From Sphingomonas flavescens (GTDB lineage Bacteria > Pseudomonadota > Alphaproteobacteria > Sphingomonadales > Sphingomonadaceae): a stretch of 64,000 bases of DNA. The notes under the pieces are model-generated. The model searched no databases and had not been told where the DNA came from. It saw only the letters and a list, made by a program, of their open reading frames with translations. The first letter of the stretch is position 1. Every line of letters starts with the position of its first letter. A program made the position numbers and the translations under genes. Shown here piece after piece: positions 8,964 through 17,236 of this stretch. The stretch is from the NCBI RefSeq assembly GCF_030866745.1, contig NZ_CP133016.1:992001-1056000 (forward strand). Reading direction: 5' to 3'.

Positions 8964-9679
8964 CGATGCGGGATCCATTCGTGCTCACCGTCTACAGTAT
9001 CGGCAATCGGGCGGCCGTAGCGGTCGGTTGAGGGCCGGTAGCGGAACCGCTGCATGATCAACCGGCAGGTCAGCGCATCAAGCTCGGGCACACCGCTGGA
9101 TTGGGTCACTCGGCATCGGCTGACCAGCCCATTCGCCTCGACCCTGAAGGACAGACCCACGGTCCCGCCGACGCCGGCGTCTCGCAGGTTCCTGGGGTAG
9201 TCCCGCGGGGTAATTTCGCCCGCAATCTGCTCGAGGTCGGTACCCCCGCCTCCACCTCCATAGCCGTCACCACCGGTGCCGCCGCCGGTCCCCGCACCCG
9301 CCGCGGGTCCGCTGCCCGTTCCGCCGCCGGAGGGCGCGGCGGTCGGCTTCACCGCCACTACGGGGGTTACGGACGGCGGCGCGTGCGCGGGTTTCGGCCC
9401 GGGCGATGCACCAGGTTTGGCCGGCGCCGTTTGCGGCGCAGCGGACTCCGGCCGCTTCGCGGGTTCAGGCTGCTCGATCGGCTGGGGTTCTGGCGGCGGC
9501 GGTTTGGCCAGCGTTATTTCCACCAGGCGTTGCACGCTGTCCACCGGATGACGAAAGTCGCCTTTCAACCCGGTCAGCAGCGCAAAAGCGATGGCACCTT
9601 GAACGACGACGACCGCGGCAAGCGCCTGAATGCGCTCCCGCGGCCGCGCCAGTTGCTTTCGCTCAGCGTAGGCGGGCAC
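8960..9679 (-). CDS. TonB-like energy transducer, copy 1
   Basis: 239 aa. One N-terminal membrane segment (about 18-40) is followed by a proline-rich spacer with KPPPPEPQP and then a glycine-rich stretch. The C-terminal TonB domain runs from about residue 150 (DYPRNLRDAGVGGTVGLSF, FRYRPSTDRYGRPI). Two cysteines flank the second half of the domain (SRCRV and LTCRL). TonB proteins transmit ExbBD-derived energy to outer-membrane receptors. No exbB or exbD gene is adjacent. It lies 15 bp after the glycine-zipper gene on the same strand. A paralogue of the same layout lies at 29208-29909. Confidence 0.88.
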   Translation of the reverse strand: MPAYAERKQLARPRERIQALAAVVVVQGAIAFALLTGLKGDFRHPVDSVQRLVEITLAKPPPPEPQPIEQPEPAKRPESAAPQTAPAKPGASPGPKPAHAPPSVTPVVAVKPTAAPSGGGTGSGPAAGAGTGGGTGGDGYGGGGGGTDLEQIAGEITPRDYPRNLRDAGVGGTVGLSFRVEANGLVSRCRVTQSSGVPELDALTCRLIMQRFRYRPSTDRYGRPIADTVDGEHEWIPHR

Positions 9680-9694
9680 TTTGCCCGCACCTGC

Positions 9695-10024
9695 TTAGCG
9701 GTAATAGCAGCGCCGGTCCTTGGTCAGCGTACGGTCGACCGCACCACCTGCCACGACACCGCCTACCGCGCCGGCTGCCGCGCCGAGCAGGCCGCCGCCA
9801 AGCACCTTGCTACCAATCACCGCACCGGCAACGCCGCCGGCAACCTTACCGGTCGTCGCCGACGAGTGGCGGCAATATTTGCGCGCATAGCGGGTCTGAC
9901 CCTTGTAGGTATGATGATGCGCATAATAGGTCGTGTGCGCCTGGGCCGGCGTAACCACTGGCACATTGCTCGTGCCAAGCACCGAGGCGGCAACCAAAAT
10001 CTTCGTCAGTTTCGTCATCGTCAT
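9695..10024 (-). CDS. Glycine-zipper 2TM domain protein (small envelope protein)
   Basis: 109 aa with a signal peptide to about residue 29 (ending PAQA). A His/Tyr-rich segment (HTTYYAHHHTY) is followed by a glycine zipper with GxxxG-type spacing (GGVAGAVIGSKVLGGG, AAGAVGGVVAGG) and a basic tail ending CYYR. Glycine zippers form tightly packed membrane helices or oligomers, and related Rcc/17-kDa surface antigens sit in the outer membrane. It is followed 15 bp downstream by the TonB-like gene, so the two are probably co-transcribed. Specific function is unknown. Confidence 0.8.
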   Translation of the reverse strand: MTMTKLTKILVAASVLGTSNVPVVTPAQAHTTYYAHHHTYKGQTRYARKYCRHSSATTGKVAGGVAGAVIGSKVLGGGLLGAAAGAVGGVVAGGAVDRTLTKDRRCYYR

Positions 10025-10145
10025 TCTCTCTTCTGTTCTGTTTTGCGTGACTAACGAGTGAAAGCTGAACCGAACTCCACTCGAAGCAATGGTATCGACA
10101 AGCCGTGCACCGCCGGAGACGTGCGCACGACGGTAACTAGCGCGG

Positions 10146-10715
10146 TTAACGGAGGGCCTGACGGACGGTTCCGTTGCGCGACCGGTCCGAAAAATAGCGG
10201 CTTGCGAACCCTACTGGGCGCCCGTCGATGTTGCCCTTGTTTGCGTACCGACAGACGAGATAGTCCGTGAGCGCTGTGGATGCGATGGCGCAGCCGACGC
10301 GGGTCGTCGCTGGCCATATCATCTGCGTGTAGTGTCCGACGTCCGCCCAATTCCCGGTGCGGCTTACGTTCGGGAACACGCCGGCATGGAACCAGCGCTT
10401 TTCCGACGACCAGCCCCCAATCATCGTCTCGATGCTGTAAATTCCGCGCGACCCCATCCAGAGATTTTCTCCGACACCGGGGCGGGCTCTGCGGTCTGAA
10501 TGTGCGAAGCGCGAGGTTCGCGCCAATTGCTGAGCATAAGTCGCCGCCGCTGCGCCCAAGGCGCTATCCCAGATCAATGGCGAAACGCCGGCACGGGCGC
10601 GTTCCGCGTTGTGCGCAGCGATGATCCGTGCTGGAAATTGCGACGCGAATGATTGCGATTGGCCGGCAGCCGGTACCGCAGCGACTACCGCCGCGAAGAC
10701 GATGCGAAAGAGCAA
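10146..10715 (-). CDS. Secreted CAP (SCP/PR1-like) domain protein
   Basis: 189 aa from a TTG start with a good GGGGAGG ribosome-binding site 4-5 bases upstream. The signal peptide is residues 1-19 (ending PAAG). The CAP domain is complete: HNAERARAGVSPLIWD, AQQLARTSRFAHSD, GENLWMG, GHYTQMIWPATTRVGCA and LVCRYANKGN. These correspond to the canonical CAP1-CAP4 motifs with the cavity histidines. CAP proteins are secreted or periplasmic and bind lipids or small ligands; the bacterial role is not established. The gene is apparently monocistronic. Confidence 0.88.
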   Translation of the reverse strand: MLFRIVFAAVVAAVPAAGQSQSFASQFPARIIAAHNAERARAGVSPLIWDSALGAAAATYAQQLARTSRFAHSDRRARPGVGENLWMGSRGIYSIETMIGGWSSEKRWFHAGVFPNVSRTGNWADVGHYTQMIWPATTRVGCAIASTALTDYLVCRYANKGNIDGRPVGFASRYFSDRSRNGTVRQALR

Positions 10716-10848
10716 GGTACCTCCCCAGATTCCCCAGGCCGAAGCTAGGGGATCGGGATCAGCAAGCTAGCGGTCATCCAGTGGGGCGGCGAGACAAGGA
10801 CTCAATTCGTCGTAAATCGGCGCAGGCGGGCCTATTAATCGATAGTTC

Positions 10849-11889
10849 TCAATCGCCGCTGATCGCCGGGTCGATTTCTTCCGGATGGTCGACGATCGGC
10901 AATAGAGGCTTGCCGACGTCGCCCTGCCCGACGGTTCGTCCGGCCATTTCGAGCATGCGTTCCAGCGGCACGCGCGCGCGGTTCATGACCTCCGCCGACA
11001 ACTCGATCCGCGGCTCCAGGTCACGCAACGACACGTAGAGCTTCTCCAACGTGTTCAGCGCCATGTACGGGCACATGTTGCAGTTACAATTCCCATCGCC
11101 CCCGGGGACGCCGATGAACGTCTTGTGCGGCGCCGCCTTCTCCATCTGATGGATGATGTGCGGCTCCGTCGCGACGAGGATCGTGTCGGCCGGGGAGGTT
11201 AGCGCGAAATCGAGGATCGCCTTGGTCGACCCTACCAGGTCGGCGTGATCGACGATGTGCGGTGGACATTCGGGATGCGCCGCAACCGGCGCGCCCGGAT
11301 GCTCGGCCTTGAGCTTCAGGAGCTCCGTCTCGCTGAAAGCCTGGTGAACGATGCAGATGCCTGGCCACAAAAGCATTTCGCGGCCCAAAGTGCGCGACAG
11401 ATAGCCGCCGAGGTGCCGATCTGGGCCGAAGATGATCTTCTGATCTTTCGGGATCTGATCGAGGATGATGTGCGCGCTGCTGCTGGTGACGATAATGTCG
11501 CTCAGCGCCTTCACCGCCGCAGAACAGTTTATGTAGGTGAGCGCGATGTGATCGGGATGCGCTGTGCGGAAGGCTGCGAATTGGTCCGGCGGACAGCTGT
11601 CCTCCAGGCTACAGCCGGCGTCCATGTCGGGCAGGATCACCGTCTTCTCGGGCGACAATATCTTAGCCGTCTCGGCCATGAAGCGGACACCGCAGAAGGC
11701 GATGACGTCCGCGTCCGTCTCTGCCGCCTTGCGCGACAGATCGAGGCTGTCGCCGACGAAGTCCGCCAAATCCTGGATCTCGGGCTTCTGGTAATAATGG
11801 GCGAGGATGACTGCGTTGCGCTCTTTCTTAAGCCGCGCGATTTCGCCCAGCAGATCGAGCCCCCTCAGTGATGCAGGCTGGTCGTTCAA
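10849..11889 (-). CDS. nadA: Quinolinate synthase NadA
   Basis: 346 aa from a TTG start preceded by GGAGGGTGA. NadA condenses iminoaspartate with dihydroxyacetone phosphate to quinolinate in NAD biosynthesis, using a [4Fe-4S] cluster. The three-fold pseudo-symmetric family signatures are visible: AVILAHYYQKPEIQDLADF, FCGVRFMAETAKILSPEK, SSAHIILDQIP, HPECPP and GNCNCNMCPYMALN. Cysteines suited to the cluster occur in CGVRF, the ECPP block and the NCNMCPY region. nadB and nadC are not next to it, so the pathway is split elsewhere on the chromosome. Length is normal for the family. Confidence 0.96.
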   Translation of the reverse strand: MNDQPASLRGLDLLGEIARLKKERNAVILAHYYQKPEIQDLADFVGDSLDLSRKAAETDADVIAFCGVRFMAETAKILSPEKTVILPDMDAGCSLEDSCPPDQFAAFRTAHPDHIALTYINCSAAVKALSDIIVTSSSAHIILDQIPKDQKIIFGPDRHLGGYLSRTLGREMLLWPGICIVHQAFSETELLKLKAEHPGAPVAAHPECPPHIVDHADLVGSTKAILDFALTSPADTILVATEPHIIHQMEKAAPHKTFIGVPGGDGNCNCNMCPYMALNTLEKLYVSLRDLEPRIELSAEVMNRARVPLERMLEMAGRTVGQGDVGKPLLPIVDHPEEIDPAISGD

Positions 11890-11946
11890 ATCACCCTCCG
11901 AACCGTCATGCGCGAGATATGAAGCGCGAGGCCTTGCCGCAATGGC

Positions 11947-12690
11947 TCAGCGCTTACGCGCGGCCTCTTCCAGAACCTCGTTATAGCTGCGGCTCTGTTC
12001 GATGCGCTCACCGCCAAGCGGCACACCGTCCGTGGCGAAGCTCGCCTTCACCTTTGCATCCGCAAACCCGGCCGCCTGCAGCGGCATTGCGAAGCTGCGC
12101 TCGACAGCCTGGCGGGCAGCTTCGCGGGCAAGCCGCATGGGAACGCCACCGCTCGCCTGTTTGCGCAGATCGGCCACGGCCTTGGCCCGGTTGGCCTGGT
12201 CAAGTTGTTCGCTCGAATTCGTCAGCGTCGAAAGGACGCCGCCCTCGCCATATTCCTGCGCCGCGGTCAGATCGACATCCGGTCCCGCAATCTCGACTTC
12301 CGGCAAGCGGACGCTGAGCGTGCTGGTCTGCTTGTCCCAACGCACGTCGCCGGGCTGCAGCTTGGACAGGTCGACCTCGTAGCGCACGTCGCCCGGGAGA
12401 ATTAGGGTTCGCTTCGACGAAAAGCCAAAGCGGCTGACGGTCGACGTTGTCACCGACACGTAGCGCGCGGCGAAGACATTGAGCCGATTCTGCGCGCGCA
12501 TGGATTCCAGGCTGGCGGAGGCAATTGTCTGCGGGGTCGGCCCGCCCGTGACGCGATCGACTAGACGCATGCCGATAACGAGCACGATCGCCAGTGCAGC
12601 CAGCACCGCAATAAGCACACCGCCGAGGATCAGCGCGCGTCGCTGGCCATCGGCGGGCCGCGCAGTCGATGTGTTCAGCGGGTCGTCCAT
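11947..12690 (-). CDS. DUF4230 family membrane-anchored protein
   Basis: 247 aa. An N-terminal cytoplasmic stretch precedes one membrane helix (about 19-44), then a soluble domain containing LNVFAARYVSVTTS, LILPGDVRYEVDLSKLQ and LSVRLPEVEIAGPDVD. This is the DUF4230 pattern of membrane-tethered proteins of unknown function. The helical C-terminus is rich in Ala and Arg. The gene start overlaps the end of the upstream metallo-hydrolase gene by 16 bp, so the pair is probably translated from one message. I can name the domain but not a role. Confidence 0.82.
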   Translation of the reverse strand: MDDPLNTSTARPADGQRRALILGGVLIAVLAALAIVLVIGMRLVDRVTGGPTPQTIASASLESMRAQNRLNVFAARYVSVTTSTVSRFGFSSKRTLILPGDVRYEVDLSKLQPGDVRWDKQTSTLSVRLPEVEIAGPDVDLTAAQEYGEGGVLSTLTNSSEQLDQANRAKAVADLRKQASGGVPMRLAREAARQAVERSFAMPLQAAGFADAKVKASFATDGVPLGGERIEQSRSYNEVLEEAARKR

Positions 12691-13520
12691 GCGTCTTGCT
12701 GCTGTTCAACGAGCCCGCGCCGCTCAAGGTCCCGGAGATGTGCAAGCACCGAACCGCCGGCCGCGATCGTCAGTCGTGGGTCAAGACCCGGGTAAGCGTT
12801 CGCGACAATGTCGGGGATTGTTCGCGCCTGCCCGCCGATCAGGCCCAGGATCTGCCGCTCGCGTTGCATCCGGTGGCCGACGAGGTGCCGGACATATTGC
12901 TGCGGTTTCGTCACCGCAGGCCCGTGCGCGGGATAGTAGATGCGATCCTCGCGCTGCCGCAGCTTCTCCAAGCTCGCCATATAGTCGGCCATGTCGCCGT
13001 CGGGCGGGACCACCACTGTCGTCGACCAGCCCATCACATGATCGCCGCTCAGCAAGGCGCCGCGATACGCGAAACAGAGATGGTTGGACGTATGCCCCGG
13101 GGTCGCGACAGCCGTCAGCCGTTCTCCGTCGATGTCCAGCCCCTCGGCATCGCCGAGGACGTCGTCGGGTGCATAATCGCCGTCGAACGAAGCATCCGCG
13201 CGCGGCCCGGCGGTCTCTAGCGCCAACGGCGCGCAACCGATGATCAGCGCTCCCGTCCGCTCGGCCAGCGGCCGCGAGGCGGGGCTATGGTCGCGATGCG
13301 TATGCGTGCACATGATCGCGGCGACCTTGCGGCCGCCAATTGCTTTGGTCAGCGCGTCGATGTGCTCGGGCAGATCGGGACCGGGATCGATGACCGCGAT
13401 CTCATGGGTGCCGATCAGATAGGTTTGCGTCCCGTAGTAAGTGAACGCCGATGGATTGTGGGCAAGCACGCGGGCGATGCCGGGCTCCAGTTCCTCAAGC
13501 TTGGCGTAGGGCGCTTCCAC
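12675..13520 (-). CDS. MBL-fold metallo-hydrolase (LACTB2/glyoxalase II-like)
   Basis: 281 aa from the GTG at 13520. This start is preferred over the longer open frame (to 13658) because an AGAGG box lies about six bases upstream and the residues before it are low-complexity. The metallo-beta-lactamase motif THTHRDHSPAS supplies the HxHxDH zinc ligands; further ligands are in TPGHTSNHL and LSGDHVMG. The C-terminal winged-helix-like tail (VLAHLRDLERRGLVE) is typical of the LACTB2 subgroup, which acts on nucleic acids or thioesters. The substrate is unknown. It overlaps the DUF4230 gene. Confidence 0.86.
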   Translation of the reverse strand: MEAPYAKLEELEPGIARVLAHNPSAFTYYGTQTYLIGTHEIAVIDPGPDLPEHIDALTKAIGGRKVAAIMCTHTHRDHSPASRPLAERTGALIIGCAPLALETAGPRADASFDGDYAPDDVLGDAEGLDIDGERLTAVATPGHTSNHLCFAYRGALLSGDHVMGWSTTVVVPPDGDMADYMASLEKLRQREDRIYYPAHGPAVTKPQQYVRHLVGHRMQRERQILGLIGGQARTIPDIVANAYPGLDPRLTIAAGGSVLAHLRDLERRGLVEQQQDAWTTR

Positions 13521-13552
13521 GCTTCGCCTCTGCCACGCCGAGCCGCCGCGGG

Positions 13553-14398
13553 CTAGCAGCGCAGGTCGTATTCGCCGATCGGGCCCGCGACCGTTCCCGC
13601 AGGGGCCCCCGCGCCGAGCGCCTGGATTTCCACACGGCTCCGCACAACGCCGCTGCATACCGCTTTGGGCAAGCGGAGCTTTGCCGTCTGGCCCACGCGC
13701 AGCGCCGGCAGCTCAAGCTCCGCGCGCTGGTCGCCGTGCCGTGCAAAGCGCATCTCGACGCCACGCGGAAAGGCTTCGTCCGCGCGCAGCACCAGCACCG
13801 TATCCTTGTCGATCGTGTCGCAATCGGTTGGCCGGTCTTCATCCCCTGCCAAGGCGCAGCGAAGCGTCAGCCGAGGGGGGATGACGCCGAGCGCGCCACC
13901 GGGGCCGAGCAGGTTCGGCGGCGCCACCGCAGTTTCCGTTGGTAGCGGCGGCAAGGCGCCGAAGTCGCGCGACAAGGGCGCCGCGTCCGCCGCACGCGGC
14001 GCATTCGACTTCGCGATCTTCGAAATGTCCACGCCCCCAGGCAGGGACAGCGACGAGGATGTCAGCCGCGTGATTTCGGCATTCACCGCAGCGATGATCT
14101 GCTCCTTCGCGGCCAATGGCATCTGTGCGCTGAGCGAAGTCTTCTTCACCGCGTCCTGAAGCGTGTGGATCCAATCGGCATCGCTCTGCCCCTCGGTCCC
14201 GCACATCTTGACCTTGGACGAACGCGGCTTGCCGTCTGGTCCCTGAAGCTGAATGGTCGTTTCGAAACGATGGGCTTCGCAATTTTGCGCTGCGGGTGTT
14301 TTTTCGGTGGACTGCGTTGGCGGAGCTGCACTCATCAACGCTGACGCCGCACCGAGCAGCGCAATCATTCCCAGCGGTGTGCGGATCCCCCATCCCAT
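13553..14398 (-). CDS. Secreted hypothetical protein, sphingomonad-type
   Basis: 281 aa with a signal peptide ending near residue 24 (SALMSAAPP). The middle contains a helical segment (AAKEQIIAAVNAEITRL) and a Pro/Ala-rich linker. The C-terminal half is beta-rich with four cysteines (LRCALAG, TDCDTID, AVCSGVV and the final DLRC), suggesting disulfides in the periplasm. I do not recognise a named domain, although proteins of this outline recur in Sphingomonadaceae. It lies 32 bp upstream of the metallo-hydrolase gene on the same strand, so the three genes from 14398 to 11947 may form one transcript. Confidence 0.6.
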   Translation of the reverse strand: MGWGIRTPLGMIALLGAASALMSAAPPTQSTEKTPAAQNCEAHRFETTIQLQGPDGKPRSSKVKMCGTEGQSDADWIHTLQDAVKKTSLSAQMPLAAKEQIIAAVNAEITRLTSSSLSLPGGVDISKIAKSNAPRAADAAPLSRDFGALPPLPTETAVAPPNLLGPGGALGVIPPRLTLRCALAGDEDRPTDCDTIDKDTVLVLRADEAFPRGVEMRFARHGDQRAELELPALRVGQTAKLRLPKAVCSGVVRSRVEIQALGAGAPAGTVAGPIGEYDLRC

Positions 14399-14440
14399 CT
14401 GCCTACCGTCGCCCCCTGCCCGTGAACCGCCGTTGAACCG

Positions 14441-15685
14441 TCAGGCCGCCGCCACGACGGCGCCGGGCGTCGCGCTATGCTGCAGCCGCCGCCGTTCGAA
14501 GGCCGCCGGATAAACGCGGGTGAACAGGGCTTCCATGCTGCTGTCCCAGCTGAACTGGAGCGCATGCGCCCGAGCCGCTTCGCGCATGGTCTCGAGGTCG
14601 CCATTCCACACCTCGAGGATGTTCGCCGCCATCGCAGCACCGTCGGACACCGGGCCGAGTCGGCCGGTCGCTTCGGTAACCCGGTCCACCATTGCACCGG
14701 CAGCAACGCCGACGACGGGCAAACCGGAGGCCTGGGCTTCGATGATCGAAACGCCGAAGGTCTCGTCCGCCATGCCGGAAGCATAGATATCCGCACTCGC
14801 CAGCCACTTCGCCAGCTCGGCTCGGCCCTTCACATAGCCCGGCATCAGGATGCGGTCGTCGTTTAGTGCCGCGATCTCACTGCGCAGCGGACCTTCGCCG
14901 AGCAGCACCAGCTTGGCGCCCAGTTCGCGGGGCAAACGGCGGAATGCATCGACGACCACGTCGGGCTTCTTCTCGCCATCGAGCCTGCCGACGTAGATCA
15001 GCAGCGGCTGGCTGTCGCTCAGGCCCAGCTTGGCGCGCAGTTCCGGGCTGCGGCGATCGCGGCCGAACTCGCCAATCTCGACCCCGAGCGGCACCACGTC
15101 GATGCGCTTGATGCCCAACTGCCGCAGCTTCGCCGCCCCGCCATTCTCGCTGAGCGCGAACATATTGTCGAAGCGGCGATAGAGCAGGCCGCAATAAGCG
15201 TAGCAGATGCTGCGGCAGAGATTGGCGAGTGGCCGGCCGACGAACTTGGCGAACGGGCGTTCGACGTAGACCGTCGGAAAGTCGGTCATGTACGCCGCGA
15301 TCAGCGCCGTGTCGGGATGCTTCCGGCGATGCGCGATGGCCGCCCAGGGCAGGTTGTAGGCATCCTGGCTCTCGATCAGATCGGGCTTGAAGCGTTCCAG
15401 CGCTTTCCGGACGGCCCCGTTGCGCAGCATGAAACGGTAATGTGGGCTTCCCGGGACGTGCGGTGACTTGATCGTCACGGTGATCGCGCGGTCCTCCTCG
15501 ATGACCTCGTCGCGCTCGCCGGGGATGATCATCAAATGGCTGTGCGGCGTCTGCTCCAGGATATGGCGGCGCTTGTGGAGCAGGTAGGTGCGCACGCCGC
15601 CGCCGACGTCCGACCAGCTTTGGGTCAGGTCGCAGAACAGCTTCGGCCCGCCGCTGCGGACCGGTTCGGGGTCGTGACGGCTCAC
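14441..15685 (-). CDS. Glycosyltransferase family 4 (GT-B)
   Basis: 414 aa from a GTG at 15685; other in-frame starts lie at 15703, 15709 and 15742 (TTG). The N-terminal Rossmann domain begins KLFCDLTQSWSDVGGGVRTY. The C-terminal nucleotide-sugar domain shows LLIYVGRLDGEKKPDVV, LVLLGEGPLRSEI and the EX7E-type motif in DETFGVSIIEAQASGLPVVG. Such retaining enzymes transfer sugars to lipids or polysaccharide precursors at the cytoplasmic face of the membrane. Acceptor and donor are unknown. No other polysaccharide gene is adjacent, so it may act in glycolipid or sphingoglycolipid assembly, which is speculation. Confidence 0.88.
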   Translation of the reverse strand: MSRHDPEPVRSGGPKLFCDLTQSWSDVGGGVRTYLLHKRRHILEQTPHSHLMIIPGERDEVIEEDRAITVTIKSPHVPGSPHYRFMLRNGAVRKALERFKPDLIESQDAYNLPWAAIAHRRKHPDTALIAAYMTDFPTVYVERPFAKFVGRPLANLCRSICYAYCGLLYRRFDNMFALSENGGAAKLRQLGIKRIDVVPLGVEIGEFGRDRRSPELRAKLGLSDSQPLLIYVGRLDGEKKPDVVVDAFRRLPRELGAKLVLLGEGPLRSEIAALNDDRILMPGYVKGRAELAKWLASADIYASGMADETFGVSIIEAQASGLPVVGVAAGAMVDRVTEATGRLGPVSDGAAMAANILEVWNGDLETMREAARAHALQFSWDSSMEALFTRVYPAAFERRRLQHSATPGAVVAAA

Positions 15686-15825
15686 TGGCCTGTCCAACCG
15701 CACACGCACGGCAAAGTGCCAACAGCCGTACAATCCGGGCAAATCTGTCGGAAATTTTTACGCACGTGCTGTTCTGTCCTTGCTTCGCTCGGAAGAAAAC
15801 GGCGGAAATCTGCCACTAATTCAAT

Positions 15826-15842
15826 TTGGCACGCCGATTGCT
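15826..15842 (+). promoter_or_regulatory. Sigma-54 (RpoN) -24/-12 promoter
   Basis: The plus strand reads TTGGCACGCCGATTGCT here. It contains the invariant GG (15828-15829) and GC (15840-15841) separated by exactly 10 bases and agrees with the TGGCACG-N4-TTGCW consensus at every specified position. No plus-strand protein gene lies downstream. The next 100 bases form a strong hairpin, so the promoter may drive a small RNA. A chance match this good in an intergenic gap is unlikely but not excluded. Confidence 0.6.
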
Positions 15843-15852
15843 ACATATATCG

Positions 15853-15927
15853 CGTCCACTTGGTTCCACGCCATGAAGGGGCGGCACAGCGGTTCTCTGG
15901 TCCAGCTGTTCCGCCCCTTCTTCATTT
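15853..15927 (+). ncRNA. Candidate sigma-54-dependent small RNA
   Basis: The predicted transcript begins about 12 bases after the -12 GC of the sigma-54 promoter. It folds into a hairpin whose arms are GAAGGGGCGG (15875-15884) and CCGCCCCTTC (15911-15920), ten perfect pairs. After one mismatch the stem continues with ACAGC/GCTGT. A weak T-tract (TTCATTT) follows. The same hairpin could instead terminate the minus-strand grxD transcript, but on that strand it has no T-run. No plausible reading frame fits. Existence and ends are inferred. Confidence 0.4.
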
Positions 15928-15940
15928 CAGGCGTCAGAAC

Positions 15941-16252
15941 TCATGCGGCTTCAAGCAGCTGCTGCAATTCGCCGCTCTCGAACATCTCCATCATGATGTC
16001 CGATCCGCCGACGAATTCACCCTTCACGTAGAGCTGAGGGATCGTCGGCCAATCCGAATATTCCTTGATGCCCTGACGGATCTCCGGATCCTGCAGGACG
16101 TCCACCGTCTCGTACTTGGCGCCGAGCCGGTCGAGGATGGCGATGGCGCGGCTTGAGAAGCCGCATTGCGGGAACAGCGCGGTCCCCTTCATGAACAGGA
16201 CGATGTCGTCCTTGCCGACGATCTCGGCAATCCGTTCCCGGGCGTCACTCAC
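15941..16252 (-). CDS. grxD: Monothiol glutaredoxin, Grx4 family
   Basis: 103 aa, the usual length. The monothiol active site CGFS is at residues 30-33 with the conserved Lys22 (FMKGT) that contacts glutathione, followed by [19 protein letters not shown]. Grx4-type proteins carry glutathione-ligated [2Fe-2S] clusters and work with BolA proteins in cluster trafficking and iron sensing. The gene follows bolA by three bases on the same strand, matching the known physical partnership. The DUF1476 gene is the first member of this tight three-gene set. Confidence 0.96.
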   Translation of the reverse strand: MSDARERIAEIVGKDDIVLFMKGTALFPQCGFSSRAIAILDRLGAKYETVDVLQDPEIRQGIKEYSDWPTIPQLYVKGEFVGGSDIMMEMFESGELQQLLEAA

Positions 16253-16255
16253 GTT

Positions 16256-16495
16256 TCATTCTCCGTTCGGCACTGCTGTTTCGAGCTGCAGTGCATGAAG
16301 CTCGCCCCCGACCCGTCCGCCCAGCGCGGCATAGACCGCCTGATGCTGCTTGATGCGGGTCATTCCTGCAAAGCTGCGCGCAACGACGCGCGCCGCATAA
16401 TGGTCGCCGTCGCCGGCAAGGTCGCGAATGGTGACGTCCGCATCGGGGATCGCGGTCTTGATCAGCCGCTCGATGTCGTCCGCCGCCATGGGCAT
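16256..16495 (-). CDS. BolA-family protein
   Basis: 79 aa. The BolA fold is recognisable from DIERLIKTAIPDADVTI at the start, VVARSFAGMTRIKQHQAVYAAL and the C-terminal GGELHALQLETA. The H in KQHQAVYA matches the invariant histidine used for cluster ligation. BolA proteins heterodimerise with monothiol glutaredoxins around an Fe-S cluster. The start codon overlaps the stop of the DUF1476 gene (TGATG) and grxD follows three bases later. A second in-frame ATG two codons on is an alternative start. It could be the BolA or IbaG subtype. Confidence 0.92.
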   Translation of the reverse strand: MPMAADDIERLIKTAIPDADVTIRDLAGDGDHYAARVVARSFAGMTRIKQHQAVYAALGGRVGGELHALQLETAVPNGE

Positions 16496-16821
16496 CAGTT
16501 GGTAGCCTCGATGATCTGCCGCCGCGCCTCGATTTCTTTGTTACGCAGCGCCTCGCGGACCTTGTCCTCGTCGATTTCGACATTGGCTGCGGTCAGGTCT
16601 CCCAGCACCTTGCGGATAACGTCGTGATCGCCGGCTTCCTCGAAGTCGGAACGCACAACGTCCTTCGCATAAGATTCTGCCTCGACGTCCGACAGACCCA
16701 TCTGCCGCGCTGCCCATTCGCCGAGCAGTCGGTTGCGGCGCGCGGTGATGCGAAACTGCATCTCCTCGTCGCGGGCGTATTTGGCTTCGAATGCGCGCTC
16801 GCGGTCGTCGAACTGGCTCAT
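16495..16821 (-). CDS. DUF1476 protein, F1FO-ATPase inhibitory zeta subunit type
   Basis: 108 aa, entirely helical and charged: FDDRERAFEAKYARDEE, RRNRLLGEWAA and SDVEAESYAKDVVRSDFEEAG. In Paracoccus the homologous zeta subunit binds nucleotides and, through its N-terminal segment, blocks rotation of the F1 motor in the hydrolytic direction. Many alphaproteobacteria carry it, though its inhibitory strength varies between species. It is the first gene of the DUF1476-bolA-grxD unit, overlapping bolA by one base. The ATPase structural genes are not nearby. Confidence 0.93.
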   Translation of the reverse strand: MSQFDDRERAFEAKYARDEEMQFRITARRNRLLGEWAARQMGLSDVEAESYAKDVVRSDFEEAGDHDVIRKVLGDLTAANVEIDEDKVREALRNKEIEARRQIIEATN

Positions 16822-16879
16822 GCGTTCCCCTCGGATTGATTGGCCGCCGAGATAGGTGAGCGCGCGCCGCTAGGCAACG

Positions 16880-17236
16880 TTAGCGGCGGGTGAAGAAGGG
16901 CCGGACGGCAAGGAGGACGACGATGACGGCCGCCGTGTCGGCCAGCCAGTCGAGGATATCGCTGTCCCGGTGCAGCGCCGGAATCGCCTGCACCACCTCG
17001 ATCAGGGCGCCGAACAGCGACAGCGAGACCAGCATGCGCACCAGCGTCACCCGCGGAAACGCGAAGCTGCCAAGCAGCGCAAGCGTTGCAAAGGCCGTGA
17101 TATGCTGAATCTTGTCGTTCGGCTCACCGGGCACCGCCGGCGGGTGCGGCAAGACCGCCATCACGAAAGCAAAGACCGCCGCCGCCCAAAATGCGAGTTG
17201 CACGACGCGGCTGCCATGCCAGTCGGCAAGCTTCAA
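16880..17236 (-). CDS. VanZ-like small membrane protein
   Basis: 118 aa from a TTG start that overlaps the stop of the quinone oxidoreductase gene (TTTGA). Four hydrophobic segments are visible: VVQLAFWAAAVFAFVMAVL, the ITAFATLALLGSF region, MLVSLSLFGALIEVVQ and AAVIVVLLAVRPF. The pattern DKIQHITAF with a later EVVQ and DILDWLADT is that of VanZ-family proteins, which are small polytopic proteins named after a teicoplanin-resistance accessory gene and have no defined activity. The overlap suggests it is the last gene of a minus-strand operon. Confidence 0.75.
   Translation of the reverse strand: MKLADWHGSRVVQLAFWAAAVFAFVMAVLPHPPAVPGEPNDKIQHITAFATLALLGSFAFPRVTLVRMLVSLSLFGALIEVVQAIPALHRDSDILDWLADTAAVIVVLLAVRPFFTRR

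Noticed and set aside
15780..16031. A small plus-strand reading frame beginning within the sigma-54 transcript (ATG at 15873)
   Set aside because: It runs antisense into grxD, lacks a convincing ribosome-binding site and has no family resemblance.
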